DNA from: Natrinema amylolyticum
GTDB taxonomy: Archaea > Halobacteriota > Halobacteria > Halobacteriales > Natrialbaceae
Length of the DNA: 64,000 bases
Direction of reading: 5' to 3'
Assembly (NCBI RefSeq): GCF_020515625.1
Contig: NZ_JAIWPJ010000001.1
Coordinates: 1,426,001 to 1,490,000, forward strand
Shown: positions 27,931 through 35,501 of the stretch, in pieces
Numbering within the stretch: position 1 is the first letter of the stretch
How the letters are laid out: every line of letters begins with the position of its first letter
The notes under the pieces: model-generated
The model's database searches: none
What the model was told of the DNA's origin: nothing
Seen by the model: only the letters and a program-made list of their open reading frames with translations
Program-made: the position numbers and the translations under genes

Positions 27931-27953
27931 ACGAGTAAATCGGGGTGGTTCGC

Positions 27954-28199
27954 GTGAAGTCGCTGGACGAACTTCTCGCCGATATCGATCCGGATGAACT
28001 CGAGAGTCGGGTGTGGACTCATCCGGAGCCACGTACCTCTCGAGAGTTCACGTGTCCGGAGTGTGAAGCGCGCTGTACCCGGTTGATCAACAAGGACGGG
28101 GAGGCCGGCCATGCGAGAGGGTGTTCCCGTCGGATGCAACGGACGGGCTCACAGCGTGTTCCGCCTGTACTCACCGATGGCGGGGAGGTGGACCGATGA
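27954..28199 (+). CDS. Small zinc-finger protein, first gene of the rep operon
   Basis: 81 residues from GTG 27954 (GTG 27945 also possible). A zinc knuckle of the pattern C-x2-C (FTCPECEARCTR) and further Cys/His (HARGCSRR) suggest one metal site; the tail is polar. No catalytic motif is visible. Its stop overlaps the ATG of the next gene (GATGA), the first of four such overlaps that tie five genes into one translation-coupled operon ending in the replication protein. A DNA-binding helper is the simplest guess. Confidence 0.6.
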   Translation: MKSLDELLADIDPDELESRVWTHPEPRTSREFTCPECEARCTRLINKDGEAGHARGCSRRMQRTGSQRVPPVLTDGGEVDR

Positions 28200-28327
28200 C
28201 GGACGTATTCGTCCGTGCCAGCCGGCTGTACAACGTAGAAACGAGGAGCGTTGTTGTCCATCCCGCCCATCAGGCAACCGATGACGAGGTTCGCCGGGCC
28301 CTCGAGATTCGAGGTGAATCGGCGTGA
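28196..28327 (+). CDS. 43-residue viral protein of unknown function
   Basis: It starts at ATG 28196, overlapping the previous stop, and ends at 28327 inside the GTGA start of the HNH gene. Sequence TDVFVRASRLYNVETRSVVV followed by a helix DEVRRALEIRGE. It has no known motif. Support comes from the tight overlaps on both sides and the acidic/basic balance typical of real halobacterial proteins. Confidence 0.5.
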   Translation: MTDVFVRASRLYNVETRSVVVHPAHQATDDEVRRALEIRGESA

Positions 28328-28575
28328 CGGTCACAGTGCAGCAGACCGGACTCGGCTACGAATACGTCCGGTGCCGTGTGGGTGACGACGACTCGACGGC
28401 GTACATTCACCAGCTGGTCGCCTGTCTCGACAACGATCCGAGCGACGTGTTCGGTGACGAGTTCGACGTTCACCACTGCAACCACATTCCGTGGGATAAC
28501 CGGCCCGAGAACGTCGTTCTCGAGGAAGCGTACGACCACCGTTGCGCGCACCTGGAGGGACGACCGCCGGCATGA
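28324..28575 (+). CDS. HNH endonuclease-like protein
   Basis: 83 residues, GTG start overlapping the preceding stop by 4 bases. The core FDVHHCNHIPWDNRPENVVL has the H-N-H arrangement: His-His pair, the conserved Asn of DNRPENV, and a final His in DHRCAH. HNH proteins nick or cut DNA with one metal ion. In small haloviruses such proteins sit next to replication genes; nicking for replication or recombination is possible. Its small size fits the phage-type, not the restriction-type, proteins. Confidence 0.75.
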   Translation: MTVTVQQTGLGYEYVRCRVGDDDSTAYIHQLVACLDNDPSDVFGDEFDVHHCNHIPWDNRPENVVLEEAYDHRCAHLEGRPPA

Positions 28576-28775
28576 CCGAGGACCTGACAGCCTTCGGTCT
28601 TGAGCCGCAGGACTCGTCTGACGAACTATCGGAAGCGGAATCGGAAACCGATTCGGAGCCGGTCTGGCCGGAGTGCGACGACTGCGACTACGTTGGGCCG
28701 GAAGTGAAGTGCCGACTCGGCCAATCGATCCCGCTCTGTACCGCGTGTTTCGCGGAGCGCGAGGGACTACTATGA
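28572..28775 (+). CDS. Small zinc-ribbon protein
   Basis: 67 residues from ATG 28572. The N-terminal half is acidic and disordered (DELSEAESETDSEP). The C-terminal half has C-x2-C (ECDDCDYVGPE) and a second pair (CTACF), forming one zinc ribbon like those of many halobacterial mini-proteins. It overlaps both the HNH gene and the rep gene by 4 bases, so it is made together with them. Confidence 0.65.
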   Translation: MTEDLTAFGLEPQDSSDELSEAESETDSEPVWPECDDCDYVGPEVKCRLGQSIPLCTACFAEREGLL

Positions 28776-30394
28776 AGGCCGTCGAACTGGCCTTCCACGA
28801 GTTCGCCGCGAACTACCTGTTCGCCGACCACGCGCTGAAGCCGTTCTTCGCGTGCGATTCGCGGGTCAAGGACGGTGGTGGATCGCAGGTCGCTGAGTTC
28901 GAGATCGGGAGCGAGCGCTGGGTTGTCAAACTGTACTATCAGGACAGCGGTATCGTGCATCCCGGTCCGGAGAATCCACAGGGAACGACGTTCAAGATCA
29001 ACGAAATACGCGAGTTCCGGTTTTCCGTCTCGCGGCATCCGGAAGAGGACCCGGTCAGCGAACAGTCGTTCAACGCGCACCTCGTCCCGCGCTGGCAGGG
29101 CATGGAGATCGAGAACGACCAGGGCGAGCGCTCGGAGTACAGCGTTCCCGAGTCGATCACCGAAGCCGTGAACGTCAAGATCAACGGGTCAAATATCGAT
29201 TTTCGCCGGTACCACGAACTGCTGTGCCGCGCCGCTGAGTCCGTCGGAATTCATCGGCGGTACTTCGATCGGCCCCACCTGTTCAGCAACGTACAGGACG
29301 CCGAGCGGTACGTTCGTCTGGATAGTGACCGCTCCGGACCAGTCCACGCTCGAGACGGTCCTATCGCCAGTATGGCACACTTGCTCGAGAACGACCGAGA
29401 CGGGTATCGGAAACTCGTGCAGAACGAACGCGACGAGAAGGGCCGCCACTTGCCTGGCTACTATCACACGGTCACACTCGGCCCGAGACGAGTCGCTGAG
29501 GCGTTCCCGAGCCACACGTTTCCCCGTGAGGTGAAACACTACTACAGCCGCGAGGCTGCCGGGATGGACGACGACGAGACGCTGGCGAACCCGAAGCTCG
29601 GTGCGTCGTATCAGGTGAGTCGATGGGACGAGACGATCGGAGTCACCGACGACGACCTCGAGGACCTGATAGCGCAGCTGGACGAGACAGTATGTTCGGT
29701 GATGGCCGATGCTGGCCTTCCGGTTCACCCTGCGGACGACGATCGTGGCGATGGGCATGGGCCGTTCGTTGCTGACGCCTACTTCGATCCGACCGAGAAG
29801 CAGGAGGTGAACGTCATCTCACTGGATCTCACCCGTATACGCGAAACCCAAGAGAGCGTTGTCGTGAAACACCTCTCAGATGGACTCTCGCCTGTCGAAT
29901 GGGACGCTTTGGAGACGTTAGTCACCGACGGGGGCCAGGTGTCACCTCAGGATATCGCTGAGGAACACGGTCGCCACGTCGATAGCGTACGTCGGGCACT
30001 GAAACGGATTCCCGAGTTAGTCGAGTCCGAATACGGTTCGGTCTCGCTTCGCTCGAACCATGTCGCCGAGATAGTCCACGACGCGGTTCAGCAAGCGCGT
30101 GATGCAACCCGGCGAGCCGTCGAGGCCGGAGCAAAGGCGATCGAGGCAGCCGAGCGCGGGATCGACGAGACGACGAGCGCGCTGGTTGCGTGGTGCGCGA
30201 AGCACGGAGTCGATGTTGATGACCGGCAAGAGGCTCGAGTGATGTTCCGGCTTCAGGACATCGAGAATGTCGAGGGCCGTCTGAAGGAAGCCTACCGCCT
30301 GTGGACGGAAGCCGGGAAGGACCCTGCTCGTTTCCGCTCGGCACAGGTCGATCTCGGCGAGCGCGGTAAGAGCGCGGCCTGGCGCTGGCTGTAG
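28772..30394 (+). CDS. Putative replication protein of the provirus (DUF7845-like)
   Basis: 540 residues from ATG 28772. It is the largest gene of the left operon. The N-terminal part (KAVELAFHEFAANYLFADHA, then ALKPFFACDSRVKDG) matches a family I recall from halobacterial plasmids and proviruses (DUF7845). Residues about 367-430 look like a winged helix (GLSPVEWDALETLV, QDIAEEHGRHVDSVRRALKR), followed by a helical domain rich in Ala. No rolling-circle Tyr motif or helicase Walker motif is seen. Position, length and wHTH suggest origin binding or initiation. The complex hairpin region follows 100 bases after its stop. Confidence 0.55.
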   Translation: MKAVELAFHEFAANYLFADHALKPFFACDSRVKDGGGSQVAEFEIGSERWVVKLYYQDSGIVHPGPENPQGTTFKINEIREFRFSVSRHPEEDPVSEQSFNAHLVPRWQGMEIENDQGERSEYSVPESITEAVNVKINGSNIDFRRYHELLCRAAESVGIHRRYFDRPHLFSNVQDAERYVRLDSDRSGPVHARDGPIASMAHLLENDRDGYRKLVQNERDEKGRHLPGYYHTVTLGPRRVAEAFPSHTFPREVKHYYSREAAGMDDDETLANPKLGASYQVSRWDETIGVTDDDLEDLIAQLDETVCSVMADAGLPVHPADDDRGDGHGPFVADAYFDPTEKQEVNVISLDLTRIRETQESVVVKHLSDGLSPVEWDALETLVTDGGQVSPQDIAEEHGRHVDSVRRALKRIPELVESEYGSVSLRSNHVAEIVHDAVQQARDATRRAVEAGAKAIEAAERGIDETTSALVAWCAKHGVDVDDRQEARVMFRLQDIENVEGRLKEAYRLWTEAGKDPARFRSAQVDLGERGKSAAWRWL

Positions 30395-30493
30395 CGGGCG
30401 GTCGGCCAGTGGCAACACTCTTCTAAATACCTTATTTCGACGTTTTCAGTGCGTAATAGCCGTATCTGGAGTCCGGCCAGCGCGCGCCGCGGG

Positions 30494-30599
30494 GTGGCCG
30501 GGGACAAGCCCCGGCCACACCTGACGGGGAACCACGACGGGGGCCGTCGGGTTCCCCGTTAGGGGTGTGGCTAAGGCCACTTCATCAAAATACACCGCA
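30494..30599. repeat. Nested hairpins downstream of rep, with a partial copy outside the provirus
   Basis: First hairpin: GTGGCCGGGG-ACAAG-CCCCGGCCAC (30494-30518), perfect 10-bp stem. Second: ACGGGGAACC at 30524-30533 pairs with 30550-30559, and inside it CGACGG (30535-30540) pairs with 30544-30549, giving a 16-bp stem with a one-base bulge. An outer pair CCACACC/GGTGTGG can close over it. TCATCAAAATACACCGCA follows (30582-30599). Bases matching the first hairpin and this last motif recur at 45021-45059. This may be the rep terminator, or a viral origin. Confidence 0.55.
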
Positions 30600-30686
30600 C
30601 CGCCCCACGCCAACTGAGAGGTATCTCCTCTGCCTCAGAACCGTACAGAATTTTGCGTTTCGGGCTTCGAGGCGAAATAGACCAAT

Positions 30687-30980
30687 CTATTCATTGCCAC
30701 CATCATCCGTGCGATCTAACCATGATAATACCTCAGATGGAAAGTGGAAAACTGCGTATTCTCCAAATCTACCTAGATATAAAGCGAAAGTTGAGATCAC
30801 CCAAACTATAATGGTTGGTGATGTCCCTAACTCATAATTAAATTGGTTTAAAATGAAGAATATCATAGTAGCTGCTAGGAGTGAAGATGCGAAATATTCG
30901 AGGAACTCTTGCGGAGCATGGTCAAGAATAGATGTCCTCTTCGAACCAGGACCATGCTGTGAGTGATTTTTGTCGGGCAT
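30687..30980 (-). CDS. Small two-TM membrane protein (cargo pair, second gene)
   Basis: 97 residues. Two helices (about 28-47 and 54-72) with a hydrophilic N-terminus. The ATG shares bases with the TAA of the preceding gene (TAATG), so translation is coupled. The sequence is AT-rich with Asn, Lys and Phe, unlike the GC-rich acidic genes nearby, which points to separate origin. No family recognised. Together with the coiled-coil partner it could form a membrane complex. Confidence 0.65.
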   Translation of the reverse strand: MPDKNHSQHGPGSKRTSILDHAPQEFLEYFASSLLAATMIFFILNQFNYELGTSPTIIVWVISTFALYLGRFGEYAVFHFPSEVLSWLDRTDDGGNE

Positions 30981-31762
30981 TACTCTAACTCGTATTCTTT
31001 GTCTGTGTCCTCAATTGCACTATTGTCGGCCTTACTACTTTGACTTTCCTCACCCTTTCCGTTAGTTCCAGATTCCGTATTCGACTGCCTATTTATCCCT
31101 ACTTCCTCCTCTACTTCAATGAGTCTCTGATATATCCTAGTGAGATATTCTTTATTCTCCCTTATTTCTTCAGAGAGTGAATCTCCATCTTCTATATTTG
31201 TCTGCTGGATCTCCTGCTCCAATTCTTCCAAACGGGATTCTATGCCGGTGAGATCTCTCTGACCCTTCTGATTATGATCTATCTGTTTGATTCTCCTCTC
31301 TAGTGTGTCCAAATGAGACTCTATATCCGAAAGTCTCTTCCTGTCTTCAAAATTATATAGATTACTTTGCCTGTGATCTAACAGAACCCTTCCACTGTCA
31401 GACTGTCTCCGGCCTCTTTGATCTTGTTCTATTTTTTCTTCGACAGATTTTGTGAGTTTCTCCTCAATATTTTCTTGTCCCTTTTTATATTGTAGATATA
31501 AGGCACCGTTGAGAAGTAATGAGAAGAAGAGAACCATCACAAGGAGCATTATCGGATGAGTTATCAGAAATTGGGCGAACTCTACCACTAAGGAAGATAT
31601 AACGGCCTGAAAAATCATAAAAAATGTCCCAAATAGCAGTTTTAGTGGTAATGAAACTGACTCATGCGAGTTTAGCCAATAACGTCCAAAGAAAGTGTTC
31701 TCCTTCAACTCTTCCTGGACGATTTGCTTAACCCGATTCTTCTCATCCGGTTCATCTGCCAT
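30980..31762 (-). CDS. Membrane-anchored coiled-coil protein (cargo pair, first gene)
   Basis: 260 residues. Two membrane helices (about 41-65 and 68-91) follow a 40-residue cytoplasmic N-terminus. From about 95 to 225 it is a long coiled coil (for instance RRIKQIDHNQKGQRDLTGIE and LIEVEEEVGI), ending in a polar Ser/Asn/Glu tail. It is AT-rich. It is translationally coupled to the small two-TM gene. The architecture resembles sensors or scaffolds rather than enzymes. It sits between rep and the virion module, where temperate viruses carry non-essential cargo. Confidence 0.7.
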   Translation of the reverse strand: MADEPDEKNRVKQIVQEELKENTFFGRYWLNSHESVSLPLKLLFGTFFMIFQAVISSLVVEFAQFLITHPIMLLVMVLFFSLLLNGALYLQYKKGQENIEEKLTKSVEEKIEQDQRGRRQSDSGRVLLDHRQSNLYNFEDRKRLSDIESHLDTLERRIKQIDHNQKGQRDLTGIESRLEELEQEIQQTNIEDGDSLSEEIRENKEYLTRIYQRLIEVEEEVGINRQSNTESGTNGKGEESQSSKADNSAIEDTDKEYELE

Positions 31763-31886
31763 TTTGATGGCCTAGTTGAATTGAACTGCGTACTCCTCAA
31801 TTATATAGTATTGGGGATGGGATTCCATTTGTTTTCATCCTTCCGAGGCCGCCAGGGGTTGTGCGTCGATAGAATCCGATTCCCGA

Positions 31887-31921
31887 ATATGCACACGAGA
31901 CGCGAATCCTCGTGTGCATAT
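31887..31921. repeat. 13-bp perfect inverted repeat
   Basis: ATATGCACACGAG (31887-31899) and its exact complement (31909-31921) flank a 9-nt loop. It lies in the 286-bp gene-free region between the cargo pair and the small rightward gene at 32049. No U-tract follows, so an operator or a cruciform is as likely as a terminator. Confidence 0.6.
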
Positions 31922-32048
31922 CTCGAGTTGGGCTACTAGTGAGAACGGCATTCATCTCTGAATGGGCGACAAGTTCCGTCGATTTGGGGCAGAATGGGCC
32001 GTTCAGTGAGTCGAAAAAACTAGGAGATACCGGGTCGTGTGTACGAGC

Positions 32049-32303
32049 ATGAGAATTCGGACCGACGGAGATTACGCGTACCGACGAGATGCCATCGAAC
32101 GCGCAGCGGACTTCTACGACTGCAACAAGACGAAAGCAGTTGTGAGCGCCTGTGACGATGTTCCGAAGTTCGTACAGGCTGCTCGTCAGGTACTCAAGCG
32201 GGACGACCTTACGCTCGAGCAGCGCCGAGAGATCGCTGAGACACTGTCAACGCGAGCAATGAGCTTCGAGGTTACTACCGATATCGCCGTCGACACTGAT
32301 TAG
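32049..32303 (+). CDS. Halobacterial DUF7692-like small protein
   Basis: 84 residues from ATG 32049 (ATG 32037 would add four). The start MRIRTDGDYAYRRDAIERAA and the segment YDCNKTKAVVSACDDVPKFV resemble a family (DUF7692 as I recall it) that is common on halobacterial plasmids and proviruses and looks like a small RHH/antitoxin-type regulator. It is the only rightward gene here and overlaps the 3' end of the nuclease-like gene on the other strand by 4 bases. Confidence 0.65.
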   Translation: MRIRTDGDYAYRRDAIERAADFYDCNKTKAVVSACDDVPKFVQAARQVLKRDDLTLEQRREIAETLSTRAMSFEVTTDIAVDTD

Positions 32304-32671
32304 AAAATCGCGTCGATCGAGACCTTCGCCTGTTGTGTCCCTCGGTGCGATCCACCTCCGTGCCAGGAGAGTCGCGGGAGCTGTGACGAGTGTTTCCGCT
32401 TGAGTTTGAGAACCTTGAACGGAGACGGTCTGTAGACGCCGAAGACGTAATAGCCATCGTGACGCCGGAGCTTCCGATGATACTTCTCGTAGATCTTGAA
32501 GTTGCCAGCTCCACCATCGGCGTGCTCGAGACGTGTACTCTTAATTTCGACCGGCTTCCCGTTCTGCATGAGCGCATCGTGCCACGGCGATCGGGATAGC
32601 TCGAGTCGGTATTCATCGACGACTCGTTTCTCGACTGCGGTACCGAACTTATTGGATCTGTGACTTGGCAT
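32300..32671 (-). CDS. PD-(D/E)xK nuclease / Holliday-junction-resolvase-like protein
   Basis: 123 residues, basic. The arrangement Glu14 (AVEKRVVDEY), Asp32 (WHDALMQ) and Glu42-x-Lys44 (PVEIKSTR) is the active-site pattern of the restriction-enzyme fold as found in archaeal Hjc resolvases. A basic C-terminal half (KVLKLKRKHSSQL) fits DNA binding. Length agrees with Hjc (120-140). A TATA-like stretch (ttatatatag, 32693-32702) sits just upstream. It could process viral recombination or replication intermediates. Confidence 0.65.
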   Translation of the reverse strand: MPSHRSNKFGTAVEKRVVDEYRLELSRSPWHDALMQNGKPVEIKSTRLEHADGGAGNFKIYEKYHRKLRRHDGYYVFGVYRPSPFKVLKLKRKHSSQLPRLSWHGGGSHRGTQQAKVSIDAIF

Positions 32672-32828
32672 CGGTGAATCTCTCGCGCGTATTATATATA
32701 GTTCGAGCCCTGGCCGAAATTCGTGCTAACATCGCCCATACTTCTTCATTCATCGCCCATCGTGCGGGTTCCCCTTACTATACGGGACGGGGTTGGTAGT
32801 TGTTGGAGCGCATTGGAGGCCGACGCTG

Positions 32829-34034
32829 TCATGCGATCGCCTGCTGAATCTCTCCAACTACTTCGCCATGTTCTCCATCCTGATACTCGTTCCACCGTCG
32901 GCGGACCCATTCGGCAGAATACTCTCCGTACAGGCGCTTATTCGCGATATCTCCGTTTGACGGCGGATCATCCGGATTCCTCGTCTTTTCCTGAACTACG
33001 GTCCATATCGCCAACTCCCGAAATGCGTCGTCTCGAGCGATATGGCTACTGTTTCCGTCAATTTCGTCGTCCTGTCCGTCGTCCCACGACCACGGTGCCG
33101 GATCTTTGTCGTTGGGACTCCACTTCGAGTCGGGCCAGCCTTCGATCTGGGGAGTGATCGGTTGCTTTGGATTCCGATTTGTGATCGTTTCGTAGAACCG
33201 CGCCTGCTTTTTCGACTCCTTGTGGAGAACCATGCAGAGTTCTCGAACGGCCGGATGCAGGTCTTTCCCGTCGTGACCGATAATGATGATAGCACCGCCG
33301 AACTTGCGGATCTTGTAGACGAGAGTCGCTAACTTCGTCCCCGTTTCCCATCCGTCCTTTCCGCCGCCACTGGCCTGCGATGACGCTTCGTCAAATAGGA
33401 ACAGGACCGGTGAGACGTTCTCGGCAAGAACGTCGTCCATATCGGCGTACACGCGGTCTTTCAGGTCTGCCCAGTTGTCCACCCAGATGATCGACTCGTC
33501 TTCGCTCGCGAGCGTTCGGATGTTCGTGATAACGTAGGCATCGTCATGTCCTTCGTCTCGCTGTTGCTCGAGCCAATGACGGGCCGCGAGACAGCCGGCA
33601 CTGGTCTTTCCGCTGCCCGGCTCGCCGTACTCGTAGAGCCGTAGGTGCCGGTCCGAGACGATATCCCGGATTCGTTCGATATCGTGCCAGCCGCTCACGT
33701 CGATCTCGTCCGACTGACTGCCGACGTGGTGCCGGACCTTCGCCATCTCGCCCTGCTCGAGCCGCCGGCTGAATGTCTCGGTCTCGTGGTATCTCAGACG
33801 GTCCTGGTATAGGTCAGTTTCCTCGAGCGAGTCGGGCCACTCGCTGTCGATCCACCCGCGAGAGTATGCGCGTTCGTACGCCCGGCTGAGTGCCGTCAGG
33901 TGCCGCCTCGTCTTACTATCCGAGACGATGGCCGCGTGCTGTTCAACGTGTTCGTTCGACCGCTTGTGACGGCCGTCCTTCCAGTCCTTGCTCTCCGACG
34001 CTGCCCACTCGCCGTTACTGTCGCTCTCACTCAT
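32829..34034 (-). CDS. VP8-like P-loop ATPase of the virion module
   Basis: 401 residues from ATG 34034; the longer frame to 34103 lies inside the upstream gene. Walker A is GEPGSGKT at 137-144, and Walker B is VLFLFDE at 210-216. The upstream 130 residues are helical and polar. In pleolipoviruses the last conserved gene of the structural cluster (VP8) encodes such an ATPase. Its role is unknown, perhaps in assembly. The start overlaps the stop of the membrane-protein gene by 8 bases, so they are coupled. Confidence 0.8.
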   Translation of the reverse strand: MSESDSNGEWAASESKDWKDGRHKRSNEHVEQHAAIVSDSKTRRHLTALSRAYERAYSRGWIDSEWPDSLEETDLYQDRLRYHETETFSRRLEQGEMAKVRHHVGSQSDEIDVSGWHDIERIRDIVSDRHLRLYEYGEPGSGKTSAGCLAARHWLEQQRDEGHDDAYVITNIRTLASEDESIIWVDNWADLKDRVYADMDDVLAENVSPVLFLFDEASSQASGGGKDGWETGTKLATLVYKIRKFGGAIIIIGHDGKDLHPAVRELCMVLHKESKKQARFYETITNRNPKQPITPQIEGWPDSKWSPNDKDPAPWSWDDGQDDEIDGNSSHIARDDAFRELAIWTVVQEKTRNPDDPPSNGDIANKRLYGEYSAEWVRRRWNEYQDGEHGEVVGEIQQAIA

Positions 34035-34884
34035 CGGGCTGCCCTCCGTCCGTCGCTGCCGCCCGTCCACCCTCGGGACGGAGATCGTCCATCGCATCGT
34101 CAACCGAGTCGGCTACCTCGAGATCTAGCGCTCGCTCTCGAGGAGTTCGGTCGTCCTGAGCGGGAGCATCCGGCAGGTCCTTCACGTCCGACTCCATGTC
34201 TTCGATTTCTTCGATAATCTCGACGCCTGGCACGAGGTCGCTTTGCTCGTGTTCCGCGATTTCGGTCATAATCGTTGCGTCGTGTACGTCGGTGATCTTC
34301 TCCGAGACGTTCCGTTTCAGGTGCGCGTACCGGCGCTTGAGCGACTGATGATGGTCGAATATCGTATCCACTCGACTCGCGTTGACCCACGCCTCGGCCG
34401 GCTCGAGCGTGGTCTGGTCCGCGCCGCGCACTTCGATTTCGCCGATTTCCTCGTACCACTCGAACCGAGTCACCACGTAGTCGAACTTCCCTTCCGGCGG
34501 CTCGAGCGCGGACATCTCGACTTCGCTCCGGTCGTCCCACACGTCCGGCTTGACCTTCTTGCCGTCGTAGAGTCCGGTTTTCTCGGTCTGAGTCCCTGCC
34601 GTGCCGGGGTCTGCGATACCGACGTATACCCAGTTCGGACCGGGGTAGAGGTACCGAGCAATCCGCATCCCGGCCATGTACGTCGGGATAGCCAGCAGGA
34701 ACGCGGATATCGAGAAGTGAACGGCTGAGGCCGGCGGCTTCGGGACCTTCGGCGTCCACACTGCAAGGATAACCAGCGTCGCGAGGAACATCACCGACAG
34801 CGGGATCTTGTATTCCGCTATCAGGTACACGAGACGGTCTCGGTTGCTCACGAACGTCGGCATCGGCTGAGGTTGGTCCGTCAT
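34027..34884 (-). CDS. Two-TM protein of the pleolipovirus structural cluster (ORF7-like)
   Basis: 285 residues. TM helices lie at about 28-45 and 56-76; after ARYLYPGPNWVYVGIADPGT a long acidic cytoplasmic domain with helices (EIIEEIEDMESDVKDL) follows. In the cluster order (VP3, small, spike, ORF6, ORF7, VP8) it corresponds to the conserved ORF7. It overlaps the neighbours at both ends (4 and 8 bases). Function unknown; perhaps an inner-membrane assembly factor. Confidence 0.65.
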   Translation of the reverse strand: MTDQPQPMPTFVSNRDRLVYLIAEYKIPLSVMFLATLVILAVWTPKVPKPPASAVHFSISAFLLAIPTYMAGMRIARYLYPGPNWVYVGIADPGTAGTQTEKTGLYDGKKVKPDVWDDRSEVEMSALEPPEGKFDYVVTRFEWYEEIGEIEVRGADQTTLEPAEAWVNASRVDTIFDHHQSLKRRYAHLKRNVSEKITDVHDATIMTEIAEHEQSDLVPGVEIIEEIEDMESDVKDLPDAPAQDDRTPRERALDLEVADSVDDAMDDLRPEGGRAAATDGGQPDE

Positions 34885-35489
34885 TCTACCGTCTCCACAT
34901 CGCCGTGTTCCTCGTTTCTGACCTTGTACGCGGCCGCTCCCATCATCGCGACGGCTGTGAACGCACCGCCGAACCATCCCGACGGTGATCCCGTCCGATG
35001 GAACGGCGTTTCAGAGTCCACTATCCCCGTCGAAAGGACCGTGTACGTCCCGTTATCGATCGATTCCGAGGTTGTGATCGATACGCCAGCCTTCCCGGCC
35101 GTCGGTTTGACGGGAAGTTTCACTTCGCTGGTCCCCTTCGGTATCTGCTTCTCCTTGATCCGTCCCTGACTCGCTCCCTCCTCGAATTGCCGCGCCTCAG
35201 TCACTGTAACGGTCTTACTCTGGTCTGACTCGAATTCGATGTAGATCATTTCTTCCTCGCTATCGTACCGCCACTCGAGGACGCGGAGATTCTGGTCTAC
35301 TTCGGCCACATACGTCGTGTTCTCCGCGTTTTCGCTCGTTTCTCTCGTCTGATTCCACGTTGCGCCGTTTCCGGGGTTCTCCGGTGCGTCCTGTGCGGTC
35401 ACTGGCCCAACGCCCATGCCCATCGCCACGATCGCGACGACCGCGAGCCCGAACACTATCCGCCGTCCTGAGAGATGCTGAAAAATCAT
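34881..35489 (-). CDS. Secreted, membrane-anchored virion-cluster protein (ORF6-like)
   Basis: 202 residues. A signal peptide is evident (residues about 10-32, GLAVVAIVAMGMGVGPVTAQ), then an exposed beta-rich domain with N-glycosylation-type sites (NQT, NTT, NGT), and a C-terminal TM helix (GGAFTAVAMMGAAAYKV) with a short cytoplasmic tail. Topology and place directly after the spike gene match the conserved ORF6 of pleolipoviruses. It may assist the spike. It overlaps the next gene by 4 bases. Confidence 0.65.
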   Translation of the reverse strand: MIFQHLSGRRIVFGLAVVAIVAMGMGVGPVTAQDAPENPGNGATWNQTRETSENAENTTYVAEVDQNLRVLEWRYDSEEEMIYIEFESDQSKTVTVTEARQFEEGASQGRIKEKQIPKGTSEVKLPVKPTAGKAGVSITTSESIDNGTYTVLSTGIVDSETPFHRTGSPSGWFGGAFTAVAMMGAAAYKVRNEEHGDVETVE

Positions 35490-35501
35490 TGATCGTGAGT
35501 G

